A stretch of DNA of 64,000 nucleotides from Burkholderiaceae bacterium (GCA_024235955.1 JACKLJ010000001.1:729501-793500), one strand, 5' to 3'; shown: positions 39,796 to 48,332, counted from the stretch's first letter. Notes: generated from the sequence alone by a model not told the origin. Numbers and translations: made by a program.

Positions 39796-39902
39796 CTTGC
39801 GGAATGAACGCGATTCGGTATGACGCGGTGCGGCAGGCTGCCATGCAAGGCGGGCGCACCGGCGGCCCGTGCGGCGGGCCGCTGCGTATCATCGCGCCAC
39901 CC

Positions 39903-40793
39903 ATGACCGTCCCACCGGAAACAGCGCCCGGAGCGCCAGCAGCGCCCGTGGCCCCGACAGCGCGCGGCTGGCGCGCCGACCTGCAGCTCGACTACAGCCT
40001 CGAAGCCGGCCGCAGCGTCGCGCGCCACCGCCACAGCGGGCCGCTGCGCGTGCTGCAGAGCCTGTACCCGGAAGGCGACGCGGTATGCCACAACGTGCTG
40101 GTGCACCCGCCGGGCGGCATCGTCGGCGGCGACGTGCTGGCGCTGCGCGTGCAGGCGGGCGAGGGCGCGCACGGGCTGGTCACCACGCCGGGCGCCTCGC
40201 GCTTCTACCGCTCCGACGGCGATCCAGGCATCCAGCAGACCGAGTTGCGCGTGGCCGCCGGCGCGCGGCTGGAATGGCTGCCGCTGGAGGCGATCTACTA
40301 CAGCGGCTGCCTGGCCGAGAACCGCCTGCGCATCGAGGTGGCGCCGGGCGGCGCGCTGCTGGGTTGGGACATCGCCGCGCTCGGGCTGCCGCGCGCCGAC
40401 GCGCCGTTTCTGCGTGGCAGCGCGCTGCAGCACCTGGAAGTGCCGGGCGTGTGGCTGGAGCGCGGCCGCCTCGACGCCGCCGACACCCGCCTGCTGGACG
40501 GTCCGCTGGGCCTGGCGGGCCGCCGCTGCCTGGCGTCGATGTTCTACGTGGCCGGCGAGCCGATCGGCCGCGCCGCCGGCGAAGCCGCGCTGGAGGCCGC
40601 CCGCGCCGTGCTGGCGGCGCACCCGCTGGGCGCCAGCGCCGGGGTGACGAGCCCGGCGCCGCAGGTGCTGGTGCTGCGCGTGCTGGCGCCGGTGGTGGAG
40701 CCGGCGCTGGGCCTGCTGCGCGAGGTGCGCACCGCCTGGCGCGAGGCGCTGTGGCAGCTGCCGGATGTGCCGCCGCGCATCTGGGCCACTTAG
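39903..40793 (+). CDS. ureD: Urease accessory protein UreD
   Basis: 296-residue UreD/UreH, a scaffold that with UreF and UreG inserts nickel into urease. Family segments are HPPGGIVGGDVL, TTPGASRFYRS and PLEAIYYSG. An in-frame ATG at 39804 would add 33 residues but starts just after the palindrome, so 39903 is preferred with some doubt. No ureA, ureB, ureC, ureE, ureF or ureG is in the window; the usual partner genes are missing from both sides. Confidence 0.88.
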   Translation: MTVPPETAPGAPAAPVAPTARGWRADLQLDYSLEAGRSVARHRHSGPLRVLQSLYPEGDAVCHNVLVHPPGGIVGGDVLALRVQAGEGAHGLVTTPGASRFYRSDGDPGIQQTELRVAAGARLEWLPLEAIYYSGCLAENRLRIEVAPGGALLGWDIAALGLPRADAPFLRGSALQHLEVPGVWLERGRLDAADTRLLDGPLGLAGRRCLASMFYVAGEPIGRAAGEAALEAARAVLAAHPLGASAGVTSPAPQVLVLRVLAPVVEPALGLLREVRTAWREALWQLPDVPPRIWAT

Positions 40794-40837
40794 GGCCTGT
40801 TCGCGCGCCCAAAGTGGCATTCGCAGGCCCTGGTCGA

Positions 40838-40905
40838 GTTGCTATCGCATCAATAGCTGCCTGCGCCCGCCACGGGAAGGCTGCAGGCCGAAAAGGCTTG
40901 AAAAA
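40838..40905 (+). repeat. Two-hairpin repeat, copy 13
   Basis: Full copy. Hairpin 1 is GCTAT (40841-40845) and ATAGC (40853-40857). The core is TGCCTGCGCCCGCC and the arm is GGCTGCAGGCCGAAAAGG. Confidence 0.87.
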
Positions 40906-40961
40906 TCAGGAGAGGGGAAAAAGGAGCTTGGCTGGGCTCTGCTGAGATGGCTGGGCTCTTC

Positions 40962-40982
40962 AAAAGGCGCCCGCTAGGCGCC
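40962..40982 (-). terminator. Probable rho-independent terminator beyond hemP
   Basis: On the minus strand the palindromic stem GGCGCC-TAGCG-GGCGCC is followed by TTTTG. It is the first such signal after the bfd-tonB-exbBD-hemP genes and would end their transcript. Confidence 0.6.
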
Positions 40983-41225
40983 TCCCACGATGAAACGGTG
41001 TGCCGGCGCGGAGGTGGTGGTGGGAAGGCGAGAACCAAACCCTGCATGACCGCCAGGAACACCAGAAAGTCGCCACCCATCGTTGCAAATGCTCGCCGTA
41101 GAGCAACTACGGCTCCGCTTTGCGCCTCGATTGGCGCCATTCTGATGTCCCCTTCGGTCATGCCGGATTCATTCTCACCTTCTGCACACGGGTACCGCCC
41201 TCGGGCCCTGGAGATCGGAACGGGT

Positions 41226-41444
41226 CTACTTGGTCAGGATCAGCTTGCCCTGGCGCGTGGACTGCAGGCGGTAGATGGCGCCGTTGTGGCGGATCTCCAC
41301 CGTCTTGCGGCCCTGCAGCAGCGCCTGGCTGCACAGCTGGGTATCGACGGTGTCAAGGGGCGCGTCGGCCAGCGTGGCGGCAGGCTGAGCCGGTGCAGGC
41401 CGGCGGCCCGCGGTGGCCGGGGTGCTGTCGGGGGTGTTGCGCAT
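41226..41444 (-). CDS. hemP: Hemin uptake protein HemP
   Basis: 72-residue small protein with the conserved C-terminal HemP block (RKTVEIRHNGAIYRLQ, then TRQGKLILTK). HemP proteins are linked to haem and iron uptake and are usually Fur-regulated. GGAGAAG lies just upstream of the ATG. It is last in the bfd-tonB-exbB-exbD-hemP run. Confidence 0.88.
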   Translation of the reverse strand: MRNTPDSTPATAGRRPAPAQPAATLADAPLDTVDTQLCSQALLQGRKTVEIRHNGAIYRLQSTRQGKLILTK

Positions 41445-41458
41445 CGTCTTCTCCTGAA

Positions 41459-41878
41459 TCAGGGTGTGGCGGGGCGGGGTTCGGTGATGAAGCCGATCTT
41501 CTTCAGGCCGGCCTGCTGGGCCGCGGCCATGGCTTGCGCCACGCGCTCGTAGCGCACGTCCTTGTCGCCGCGGATGTGCAGGTCGGGTTGCGGCTCCCTG
41601 GCGGCGTCGGCCTGGAGTTGCTGGAACAGCTCGGTGTCGGACACCGCGTGCTCGCCCAGGAAATAGCTGCCGTCGGCGCGCACCGCCAGCACCACGGTCT
41701 CGGGCTTGATCAGCTCCTTCTCATTGCTGGCCTTGGGCAGCTCCACGTTGACGGCGTGCTTCATCACCGGCACCGTGATGATGAAGATGATCAGCAGCAC
41801 CAGCATCACGTCGATGAACGGGACCATGTTGATCTCGCTCATCACTTCCTCGTTGTCGTGCGCGACGAATCCGGCCAT
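41459..41878 (-). CDS. exbD: TonB-system energiser ExbD
   Basis: 139-residue inner-membrane protein with one N-terminal membrane segment (FIDVMLVLLIIFIIT) that carries the proton-path Asp. A periplasmic domain follows. With ExbB it couples the proton gradient to TonB. It starts 13 bp after exbB. Confidence 0.94.
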   Translation of the reverse strand: MAGFVAHDNEEVMSEINMVPFIDVMLVLLIIFIITVPVMKHAVNVELPKASNEKELIKPETVVLAVRADGSYFLGEHAVSDTELFQQLQADAAREPQPDLHIRGDKDVRYERVAQAMAAAQQAGLKKIGFITEPRPATP

Positions 41879-41891
41879 GGCCTTGTCTCCC

Positions 41892-42608
41892 TCAGGCCTG
41901 CTTGATGGCCACGATCTTGCCGGCGGCGCCGGTGCCGGTCACGCGGGCGCCGGTCACGTAATAGGCGTGCAGGTCGCCCGCGAAGCGGTTCAGCTTGGCC
42001 AGAATGTGCTTGTTGCCGCGCACCAGCGCGTTGTAGCCGAGCACGGCGGGAATGGCGACGGCCAGGCCGAGCGCCGTCATGATCAGGGCCTCGCCGATCG
42101 GGCCGGCCACCTGGTCGATGGTGGCCTGGCCAGCGGCGCCGATGCCCATCAGCGCGTGGTAGATGCCCCAGACGGTGCCGAACAGGCCGACGAAGGGCGC
42201 GGTGGAGCCGACGGAGGCCAGGATCGCCAGGCCGGCCTGCAGGCGGCCGGTGCTGTGGTCGATGCTGCCCTGCAGCGCGCGCGAGATCCAGTCGCTCACG
42301 TCCAGCGTGTCGTGCAGCTGCGCCTTGGTGGCACGGTGGTGGGCGGCGGCCTCGCGGCCTTCCAGCGCCAGTTCGCGGAAGGGGTTGGCGTCGGCGCCGC
42401 CGAGCCTGGACATGCCTTCGGCCAGATCGGCCGAGTGCCAGAACGGCTCCACCCGCGCGGCCAGGCGCCTGGCGCGCACCACGTCCAGCGCCTTCAGCAG
42501 GATCACCGTCCACGACAGCAGGGACATCGCGACCAGCGCGACCAGCACGCTGCGCGTGACCCAGTCGCCCTGCGTCCAGACGTGCATCAGACCAAAACTC
42601 GAATTCAT
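41892..42608 (-). CDS. exbB: TonB-system energiser ExbB (MotA/TolQ/ExbB)
   Basis: 238-residue proton-channel protein with three membrane segments (about residues 15-40, 115-140 and 160-185). The conserved ASVGSTAPFVGLFGTVWGIY region is present. Partner of ExbD and TonB, encoded on either side. Confidence 0.94.
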   Translation of the reverse strand: MNSSFGLMHVWTQGDWVTRSVLVALVAMSLLSWTVILLKALDVVRARRLAARVEPFWHSADLAEGMSRLGGADANPFRELALEGREAAAHHRATKAQLHDTLDVSDWISRALQGSIDHSTGRLQAGLAILASVGSTAPFVGLFGTVWGIYHALMGIGAAGQATIDQVAGPIGEALIMTALGLAVAIPAVLGYNALVRGNKHILAKLNRFAGDLHAYYVTGARVTGTGAAGKIVAIKQA

Positions 42609-42668
42609 GGGACTACCGCTTTCCTCAGTTATCTGTCTGTTCTTGTGCCCAGCCGCCTGCGAAGCGCT

Positions 42669-43409
42669 TCACTGGAGCACCCAATGGATCGGCACGTTGA
42701 ACCACATCGCTTCCGGCACGCCGTCGCGCGTGCCCGGCCTGTAGCGCCAGTTGCGCACGGCTTCCATCGCCGCTTCGTCCAGCCGCTCGTAGCCGCTGGA
42801 GCGCTGCAGCTTCACATCCTGCGCGCGGCCGTCGGCGCCGATCAGCACGCGCAGCACCACCCGGCCCGATTCGCCCAGGCGCCGGCTCATGGCCGGGTAC
42901 GGCGGCTGCGGGTTGTTGAGGTACTGGGCGTCGCTGGAGGGCAGCACGATCTTCGGCGGCGCTGGTGGGGCGGGCGGCGCAGGCGGGGCCGGCACCGGGG
43001 CCGGTGCGGGCGCCGGCGGTGCCGGCGGTGCGGGTGGCGCCGCCATGGCGGTGGTGGCGGCCTCTGCCACCGGGAGCGGCGCGGGCTGCGCCACGGGCCT
43101 GGGCGCGGGGCGCGGTGCCGGTTTGGGCGCGACGACCTTCTTGACGGGTTCCGGCTTCGGCGGCGGCGGCGCCGGGGGTTGTGGCGCGGGCGGTGGGGGA
43201 GCCGGCGCCTGCGGCGCGGGCGGCACGATCAGCTCGGCCAGGATCTGCGCCGGCACGATCACTTCCCTGGGCCGCTGCAGCAAGCCCTGCTGCAGCGCCC
43301 ACAGCGCCGCCACGTGCAGGCCCACCACGATGCCGACGATCACCGTGGTGCGACCGGGGCGTGGCATGGTGGGCGTGCTTGCGGGAGGCAGGAGCAGGGC
43401 AGAGGACAT
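42669..43409 (-). CDS. tonB: Energy transducer TonB
   Basis: 246-residue protein. A short cytoplasmic N-terminus and a membrane anchor (TTVIVGIVVGLHVAAL) precede a very long Pro/Ala/Lys-Pro periplasm-spanning region (about residues 55-150). The C-terminal receptor-contact domain has YPAMSRRLGESGRVVLRVLI and NWRYRPG. The ATG at 43409 was chosen; longer frames upstream overlap the next gene. It transmits ExbBD energy to outer-membrane receptors such as the one at 45999. Confidence 0.93.
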   Translation of the reverse strand: MSSALLLPPASTPTMPRPGRTTVIVGIVVGLHVAALWALQQGLLQRPREVIVPAQILAELIVPPAPQAPAPPPPAPQPPAPPPPKPEPVKKVVAPKPAPRPAPRPVAQPAPLPVAEAATTAMAAPPAPPAPPAPAPAPVPAPPAPPAPPAPPKIVLPSSDAQYLNNPQPPYPAMSRRLGESGRVVLRVLIGADGRAQDVKLQRSSGYERLDEAAMEAVRNWRYRPGTRDGVPEAMWFNVPIHWVLQ

Positions 43410-43480
43410 GGATACTACAGAAGGCCATGGCGCAAGTCCGGTCTGGCGGTTGTCGCGCGGCTCGCGTGCCGAGGTGTTCG

Positions 43481-43570
43481 CTACCGCTCCCGGCGCAACA
43501 CCCAGAACAGACCGAGCAGCACCAGCGCGATGCTGCCGAGCCAGGTCCACAGGGCGATGGCGGAGGTCAT
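43481..43570 (-). CDS. Putative 29-residue single-span membrane peptide
   Basis: A possible small gene between bfd and tonB. It has 29 residues starting MTSAIALWTW, with one hydrophobic span and a basic end VLRRER, which suits a small inner-membrane protein. It is on the same strand and in the same run as the iron genes. There is no strong ribosome-binding site, so it may be chance. Confidence 0.35.
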   Translation of the reverse strand: MTSAIALWTWLGSIALVLLGLFWVLRRER

Positions 43571-43598
43571 GGGGGATCCCGTGCGGCCGGCCCGGCGT

Positions 43599-43847
43599 TC
43601 AGATGGCGGCGATGCCGAACACCAGGCGGCCGGCTTCGCCGCGTGGCGAAGCCACGTCGGCGCGGTGCAGGGCCGCCACCGGGTGCGTGGCGCTGCACTG
43701 CTCCACCAGTTCGCGCGCGCAGTCTTCACAGCGGCCGCAGCAGGTGGCGACGCCGAGTTCGAGCTGGATGTCGTCGAAGCCCATGCCGGCGTGCGCGTGA
43801 CGGGCGATGTCACGGTCGGACACGCGGTTGCAGACGCAGACGATCAT
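43599..43847 (-). CDS. bfd: Bacterioferritin-associated ferredoxin
   Basis: 82-residue [2Fe-2S] protein with C4-x-C6 at the start and C37-G-R-C40, the Bfd cluster pattern. Bfd reduces bacterioferritin so that stored iron is released. Beyond residue 50 an extra tail replaces the usual end. A Fur-box-like palindrome lies about 50 bp upstream. First gene of the iron run. The matching bacterioferritin is encoded at 48655. Confidence 0.9.
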   Translation of the reverse strand: MIVCVCNRVSDRDIARHAHAGMGFDDIQLELGVATCCGRCEDCARELVEQCSATHPVAALHRADVASPRGEAGRLVFGIAAI

Positions 43848-43893
43848 GGTTCCAGGCTCCTTGGGCGATCAGCGATGATGGACTCATTGTAAA

Positions 43894-43914
43894 TGCAAAT
43901 AGATCGCATTTGCA
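43894..43914. promoter_or_regulatory. Fur-box-like palindrome upstream of bfd-tonB-exbBD-hemP
   Basis: Perfect inverted repeat TGCAAAT-AGATCGC-ATTTGCA in an unusually A+T-rich stretch, 47 bp before the bfd start. It fits the Fur pattern for iron-repressed promoters. Confidence 0.7.
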
Positions 43915-43961
43915 ATATCTATGGGGGTCGGCAGGGTCTTTTTTGAAAGCCTGTGCTTTTT

Positions 43962-44022
43962 TGGGTTAAAAGAGCCTCAAGCCCTTGATGGACGGGCGCA
44001 GCCAGCTATCGATTTGATACCG
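43962..44022 (-). repeat. Two-hairpin repeat, copy 14 (diverged core)
   Basis: Minus-strand copy with GAGCCTCAAGCCC, then GGGCGCAGCCAGCTATCG and GATTTGATAC. It shares the AGCCAGCTAT variant with copy 3 and lies at the end of the hydroxy-acid oxidase gene. Confidence 0.65.
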
Positions 44023-44033
44023 GATGGGGTGGT

Positions 44034-45119
44034 TCAGTTGGTCAGCAGCGCCGGCGTTGCTTCGGTCAGGCTGCGGCAGCCGGTGAGGGCCATGGCCATT
44101 TCCAGCTCGTCACGCAGCAGCCGGATCACGTGCGCCACGCCCAGCGCGCCGGCGTTGGCCAGGCCCCAGGCGGCGGGGCGGCCGACCATGACCGCGTTGG
44201 CGCCCAGGGCGATGGCCTTGAGCACGTCGGTGCCGCGGCGGATCCCGCCGTCCACCACCAGCGGCAGCGCATCGCCCACCGCCGCGCGCACCCTGGGCAG
44301 GGCGGTGGCCGTGGCGACGGCGGTGTCCAGCGTCCGGCCGCCGTGGTTGCTGACGATGAGGCCGGCCACGCCCAGCGCCGCCGCCTGGCGCGCGTCCTGC
44401 GGGTGCAGCACGCCCTTGAGCCAGAGCGGCAGCGGCGTCTGCGCCTGCAGCCAGGCCACGTCGTCCCAGCTGGGGGCGTGGGCGGGCAGGCCGGCGCAGT
44501 AGGTGCCCGGCGCGGGCGGCGCGGCGGGGGCGCCCTGCAGGTGGGCGGAGCCCATGCCCGGCGGCAGCCGGAAGCCGGCGCGGCGTTCACGGTCGCGCAC
44601 GCCGCTTACCGGGGCGTCAACGGTGAGCACCAGCGCCTCGAAGCCGGCGGCGCGGGCGCGTTCGGCCAGCGCCAGGTTGAAGCCGCGGTCGGCCTGCCAG
44701 TAGAGCTGGAACCAGAGCGGGCCGCGGCCCGGCTCGCCCAGCACGGCCCGGGCCACGGTTTCCAGCGGCACGCTGGACTGGGTGGCGAGCACGTAACCGG
44801 CGCCCTGCGCCGCCGCTGCCAGCGCGCTGGCGACTTCGCCGTCCGGGTGCGCCAGCCGCTGGTGCGCCCAGGGCGCCAGCAGGATGGGGTGGGCCAGCTC
44901 GCGCCCGGCCAGCCGCACGCGGGTGTGGCCGCCGGCCAGCGGCTGCAGCACGCGCGGCCAGAGGGTGAGGGCGGGCCAGGCCTCGGCGTTGGCGCGCAGC
45001 GTCAGCTCGTCGCCCGCGCCGCCGGCGATGTAGGCCCAGGCTGCCGGGTCCATGGCCTGGGCGGCGCGCGCTTCGTGGTCGGCCAGGGTCAGCAGGCCAG
45101 GGGGGAGCTGGGTGGTCAC
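44034..45119 (-). CDS. FMN-dependent alpha-hydroxy-acid oxidase/dehydrogenase
   Basis: 361-residue flavoprotein of the lactate/glycolate oxidase family. The FMN-binding and catalytic segments include LLAPWAHQRLAHPDGE, the catalytic His in VSNHGGRTLD, and VVDGGIRRGTDVLKA. The substrate (lactate, glycolate, mandelate or other) is unclear. GTG at 45119 was chosen; the longer frame upstream would translate the adjacent repeat. It lies inside the iron region but has no evident iron role. Confidence 0.86.
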   Translation of the reverse strand: MTTQLPPGLLTLADHEARAAQAMDPAAWAYIAGGAGDELTLRANAEAWPALTLWPRVLQPLAGGHTRVRLAGRELAHPILLAPWAHQRLAHPDGEVASALAAAAQGAGYVLATQSSVPLETVARAVLGEPGRGPLWFQLYWQADRGFNLALAERARAAGFEALVLTVDAPVSGVRDRERRAGFRLPPGMGSAHLQGAPAAPPAPGTYCAGLPAHAPSWDDVAWLQAQTPLPLWLKGVLHPQDARQAAALGVAGLIVSNHGGRTLDTAVATATALPRVRAAVGDALPLVVDGGIRRGTDVLKAIALGANAVMVGRPAAWGLANAGALGVAHVIRLLRDELEMAMALTGCRSLTEATPALLTN

Positions 45120-45129
45120 GGCGGCAGAA

Positions 45130-45190
45130 TGCTCCTGTAACAATAGCTGCCTGCGCCCGCCAATACTGGGCTGGAGGTCGATTTGATGCT
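45130..45190 (+). repeat. Two-hairpin repeat, copy 15
   Basis: Plus-strand copy with AATAGCTGCCTGCGCCCGCC and the arm GGGCTGGAGGTCGATTTG. It lies directly upstream of the hydroxy-acid oxidase start and supplies its leader. Confidence 0.85.
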
Positions 45191-45285
45191 GAAATCTGAT
45201 GGTGGCCGGGGGCGTGGAATGGGCCACGCCATGAGGCGGACGCGCGCCTTCGCGGGGGAGGCGCCACAGGCGCTCCGGTGGTGGC

Positions 45286-45972
45286 TCAAGTGCTGGCCCA
45301 TAGGCGCAGCAGGTTGTGGTACGTGCCGGTGAGGCGCGTGGCCTCGGCCGTTTCGCCGTGGCGGCGGCGCAGGGCGAGCAGGGCCATGTCCATGTCGAAC
45401 AGCAGGCGGCGCTGCTCGTCGGAACGCACCATGCTCTCGATCCAGAAGAAGCTGGCCACGCGGGCGCCGCGCGTGACCGGCGCCACGCGGTGCACGCTGG
45501 TGCCGGGGTAGATCACGGCGTGGCCGGCGGGCAGCTTGACGCGCTGCTCGCCACAGGTGTCCTGCACCACCAGCTCGCCACCGTCGTAGCTCTCGGGGTC
45601 GGCCAGGAACAGGGTGCAGGAGATGTCGGTGCGCACCCATTCCTGCGTGGCCTGGGAGCGCAGCACGGCGCCGTCGACGTGGTCGCCGTAGAAGTTCTGC
45701 TCGCCGGCGTAGCGGTTGAACAGCGGGTTGTAGATGCGGCGCGGCAGCGTGGCGGAGAAGAACATGGCGTCGCGCCGCAGCGCGCCCAGCACCAGCGTGC
45801 GCAGCTCGGCGGCGGCTTCGCTGGTCTGTGCGAGCTGCTGGTTGTTCTTCTGCGCCAGTGCCTGCTCGCCGGCGCTGGTGCGGCCGTCCACCCAGGGGGC
45901 CTCGGGGCCGAGCAGGGCGCGGGCGCGCGCCAGTTCGTCGGCGGTCAGCAGGTCGGGCAGGGTCAGCAGCAT
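45286..45972 (-). CDS. piuC: PKHD-type Fe(II)/2-oxoglutarate hydroxylase, PiuC-like
   Basis: 228-residue dioxygenase. The double-stranded beta-helix has the iron ligands H-x-D in YGDHVDGAV, the distal His in TSVHRVAPV, and the Arg RGARVASFFW. PiuC/YbiX proteins are typically encoded beside TonB-dependent siderophore receptors and are iron-repressed, as here. It follows the receptor gene after 26 bp, so the two are co-transcribed. Confidence 0.92.
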   Translation of the reverse strand: MLLTLPDLLTADELARARALLGPEAPWVDGRTSAGEQALAQKNNQQLAQTSEAAAELRTLVLGALRRDAMFFSATLPRRIYNPLFNRYAGEQNFYGDHVDGAVLRSQATQEWVRTDISCTLFLADPESYDGGELVVQDTCGEQRVKLPAGHAVIYPGTSVHRVAPVTRGARVASFFWIESMVRSDEQRRLLFDMDMALLALRRRHGETAEATRLTGTYHNLLRLWAST

Positions 45973-45998
45973 GGGGCCGGGAGCGTCGGGGGACAGAG

Positions 45999-48332
45999 TC
46001 AGAACAGGTGCTTGAAGGTCACTTCCACCTTGCGCGGCGCGCCCGGGGCGTAGAAGCCGCGGTAGAGCGCGTCGGCGTACAGCTTGTTGGTCAGGTTGGT
46101 GACGTTCAGGCGCAGCGTGGTGGCGTCGGTGAAGCTGTATTCGGCCATGGCGTCGTAGGTGACGAAGCCGGCGGCGCGGGCGGCGCGGTTGCCTTCGGGG
46201 TACTGGCTGCTGCGGTAGTTGGCGCCGAAGCCCAGGCGCAGCTTGGGCAGCACGCGGTAGGTGGTCCAGAGGCTGCCGCTGTGCTTGGGCGTGAGACCGG
46301 GGCGGTCACCCTGCACCTGCGCGCCGCCGCCGTTGGCGGCCAGCACCTGGTTGCTGCGGTCGATCCTGGCGCTGGGGATCCAGGTGTGGTTCCAGAAGAT
46401 TTCCCACTTGGGCGTCAGGCGCCCGGCGGCGTTGAATTCCATGCCGGCGGCGTGGCGCTTGCCCGACAGCAGGTACTGCGTGGCGGCGCTGTCCGGGTCC
46501 TGGTTGCGCTCGTTGTACTTCTCGGAATAGAACACCGCTGCGCCCAGCAGCAGGCGTTTCTCCATCAGCTCCCACTTGCCGCCGATCTCGATGTTGCGGC
46601 TCTTCTCCGGCGGCGTGTTGGCCAGCGTGCCGTTCACGTTGCCCGGGGTGAACTGATAGGCGTCGCCCGAGGTGTTGTACGAGGTGCCGTAGGACACGTA
46701 GTAGGTCGACACATCGTTCGGCTGGTAGAGCAGGCCGACGCGCGGGCTCCACAGCGATTCGTTCATCGAGAAGCTGGTGCCCGGCGTGACGGTGCCGTTG
46801 GCCGACGTGGTGGTGAAGGTGTTGTAGCTTGCCCTGAAGGCATCGAAGCGCAGGCCGGCCACCAGCTTGAAGGTGTCGGTGAGCGACATGGTGTCCTGCA
46901 CGTACAGGCCCAGGTCGCGCGCGGTGAAGGTGTTGAAGGCCGGCGTGCCGCGGGTGTCGGCGAACCAGTCGCCGTTGTTCGGGTTGGCCACCGTGGTGGT
47001 CAGGCCGCTGCTGCTGCCGGCGAAGTTGTTGTTGCGCCTGGCGTCTTCGTAGTAGAGGTCCACGCCGGCCAGCAGCTTGTGCTCACGGCCGCCCCAGTGG
47101 AAGGTGTTGCTGTAGTCGCTCTGCAGCTGCGTGGTGTTGCTGATGCCGACGCGCCCCTTGGGTTGCCGCGTGATGATGGTGTTGGGGCCCCAGTTGTCGA
47201 TGGTGGTGGGATCGCCGCCCGTGGTGCCGAAGCGGATCACGCTGCCGAGCAGGTCGCGCGCGTAGCGGCCGTGGCGCAGCTGGGTCTTCAGCTCGCCGCC
47301 GTCTGCGAAGCGGTGGAGGTGCGAGATGGTGCCGTAGGTGGCGGAGGTGTTGAGGTGGTCGCTGTCGAGCCCGTAGAAGCTGTCGGCGGCCAGCGTGGGC
47401 ACGATCTTGCCGTCACGGATGAACCACGGGTGGCTGTAGCTGCTGCGGCCGCGCACGCTCAGGTGGTAGAGGCCGACCGAGAACTCGTCGGCGGTGCCGA
47501 TGCCCCAGCGGTAGGTGGGCGCGATGCCCCACTTGTGCTGCTTGGCGCCCCAGTTGTCGGCGTCGTGGCCCATCACGTTCAGGCGGAAGGCCGAGTCCTG
47601 GCCGGTAACGAAGTTGAAATCGCCCTGGACGCGCTTTTCCTGGCCGGAGCCGACGGTGACGCTGACTTCCTTCTGGTCCATCAGGAAGGGCTGCTTGCTG
47701 ACCTGGTTGACCACACCGCCGGTGGAGCCCTTGCCGAACAGCATCGAGGCCGAGCCCTTGATGACTTCCACCCGGTCGTCGTTGAAGGTGTCGCGCTCGT
47801 ACAGGCTGCCGTCGCGCATGCCGTCGCGGTAGATGTCGCCGGCCTGGCCGAGCGAGAAGCCGCGCAGGCGCACGTCTTCCTCGCCGGTCTCGCCGGCCTG
47901 GAAGGTCACGCCGGCGGTGGTGCGCAGCACCTCGCGCATGTCGTCCAGGTTGCGGTCGTTGATGAGCTTCTCGGTCATCACCGTCACGCTTTGCGGGATG
48001 TCGCGCAGCTCCTGCGTGCCCTTGCCGATCTGGGTGGTCTTGACCTTCAGGTCGTTCTTGGTCTGCGGTACCTCCACCTGACCCTTGACGGTCACGGTGG
48101 GCAGGGTGGCGGCCGGTTGGGCGTCGCCGGGGGTTGCGGAGGCTGGGGCGGCCGGGGGCGCAGCCTGCGCCTCGGGTGCGGCCTGCGCGAACGCGCTCAT
48201 GGATCCGGCCAGCAGCATCGCGCCCAGGGGCAGGGCAGCGCTGGAGGATGCTTCAAATTGAATAGCTGCCTGCGCCCGCTGCGCTTGGGCTGGATGTCGT
48301 TTTTGCTTGGAAACAGAGCGGCGTTGGGGCAT
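45999..48332 (-). CDS. TonB-dependent siderophore receptor (Fiu-like)
   Basis: 777-residue outer-membrane receptor. The N-terminal signal region is followed by a plug domain (QSVTVMTEKLINDRNLDDM; STGGVVNQVSKQPF) and a 22-strand barrel ending in an aromatic residue (VTFKHLF). The neighbouring piuC gene suggests a Fiu/PiuA-like catecholate receptor. The first 35 residues are odd: a two-hairpin repeat encodes about residues 8-27 ahead of the hydrophobic signal core. A Fur-like site lies about 120 bp upstream. Confidence 0.92.
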   Translation of the reverse strand: MPQRRSVSKQKRHPAQAQRAQAAIQFEASSSAALPLGAMLLAGSMSAFAQAAPEAQAAPPAAPASATPGDAQPAATLPTVTVKGQVEVPQTKNDLKVKTTQIGKGTQELRDIPQSVTVMTEKLINDRNLDDMREVLRTTAGVTFQAGETGEEDVRLRGFSLGQAGDIYRDGMRDGSLYERDTFNDDRVEVIKGSASMLFGKGSTGGVVNQVSKQPFLMDQKEVSVTVGSGQEKRVQGDFNFVTGQDSAFRLNVMGHDADNWGAKQHKWGIAPTYRWGIGTADEFSVGLYHLSVRGRSSYSHPWFIRDGKIVPTLAADSFYGLDSDHLNTSATYGTISHLHRFADGGELKTQLRHGRYARDLLGSVIRFGTTGGDPTTIDNWGPNTIITRQPKGRVGISNTTQLQSDYSNTFHWGGREHKLLAGVDLYYEDARRNNNFAGSSSGLTTTVANPNNGDWFADTRGTPAFNTFTARDLGLYVQDTMSLTDTFKLVAGLRFDAFRASYNTFTTTSANGTVTPGTSFSMNESLWSPRVGLLYQPNDVSTYYVSYGTSYNTSGDAYQFTPGNVNGTLANTPPEKSRNIEIGGKWELMEKRLLLGAAVFYSEKYNERNQDPDSAATQYLLSGKRHAAGMEFNAAGRLTPKWEIFWNHTWIPSARIDRSNQVLAANGGGAQVQGDRPGLTPKHSGSLWTTYRVLPKLRLGFGANYRSSQYPEGNRAARAAGFVTYDAMAEYSFTDATTLRLNVTNLTNKLYADALYRGFYAPGAPRKVEVTFKHLF
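48253..48311 (+). repeat. Two-hairpin repeat, intragenic copy in the receptor signal region
   Basis: Full core AATAGCTGCCTGCGCCCGCT and arm GGGCTGGATGTCG, inside the 5' coding region of the receptor gene. In frame it is read as HPAQAQRAQAAIQFE. Confidence 0.82.

Larger units (their letters stand above)
40794..41225. other. Gene-poor interval between ureD and hemP
   Basis: About 430 bp. It holds a two-hairpin repeat (40838-40905) and a hairpin plus T-run for the minus strand (40962-40982). A weak minus-strand open frame starts at 41161 and encodes one hydrophobic stretch (residues 30-45). That frame runs through the hairpin and the repeat and uses codons unlike its neighbours, so it is not called as a gene. 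Confidence 0.6.

Noticed and set aside
40850..41161. Minus-strand open frame of 103 codons downstream of hemP with one hydrophobic stretch and a TGAGAATGA half-site before it
   Set aside because: It runs through a terminator-like hairpin and a two-hairpin repeat, its codons differ from neighbouring genes, and no family is recognisable. Chance or a non-coding RNA is at least as likely.
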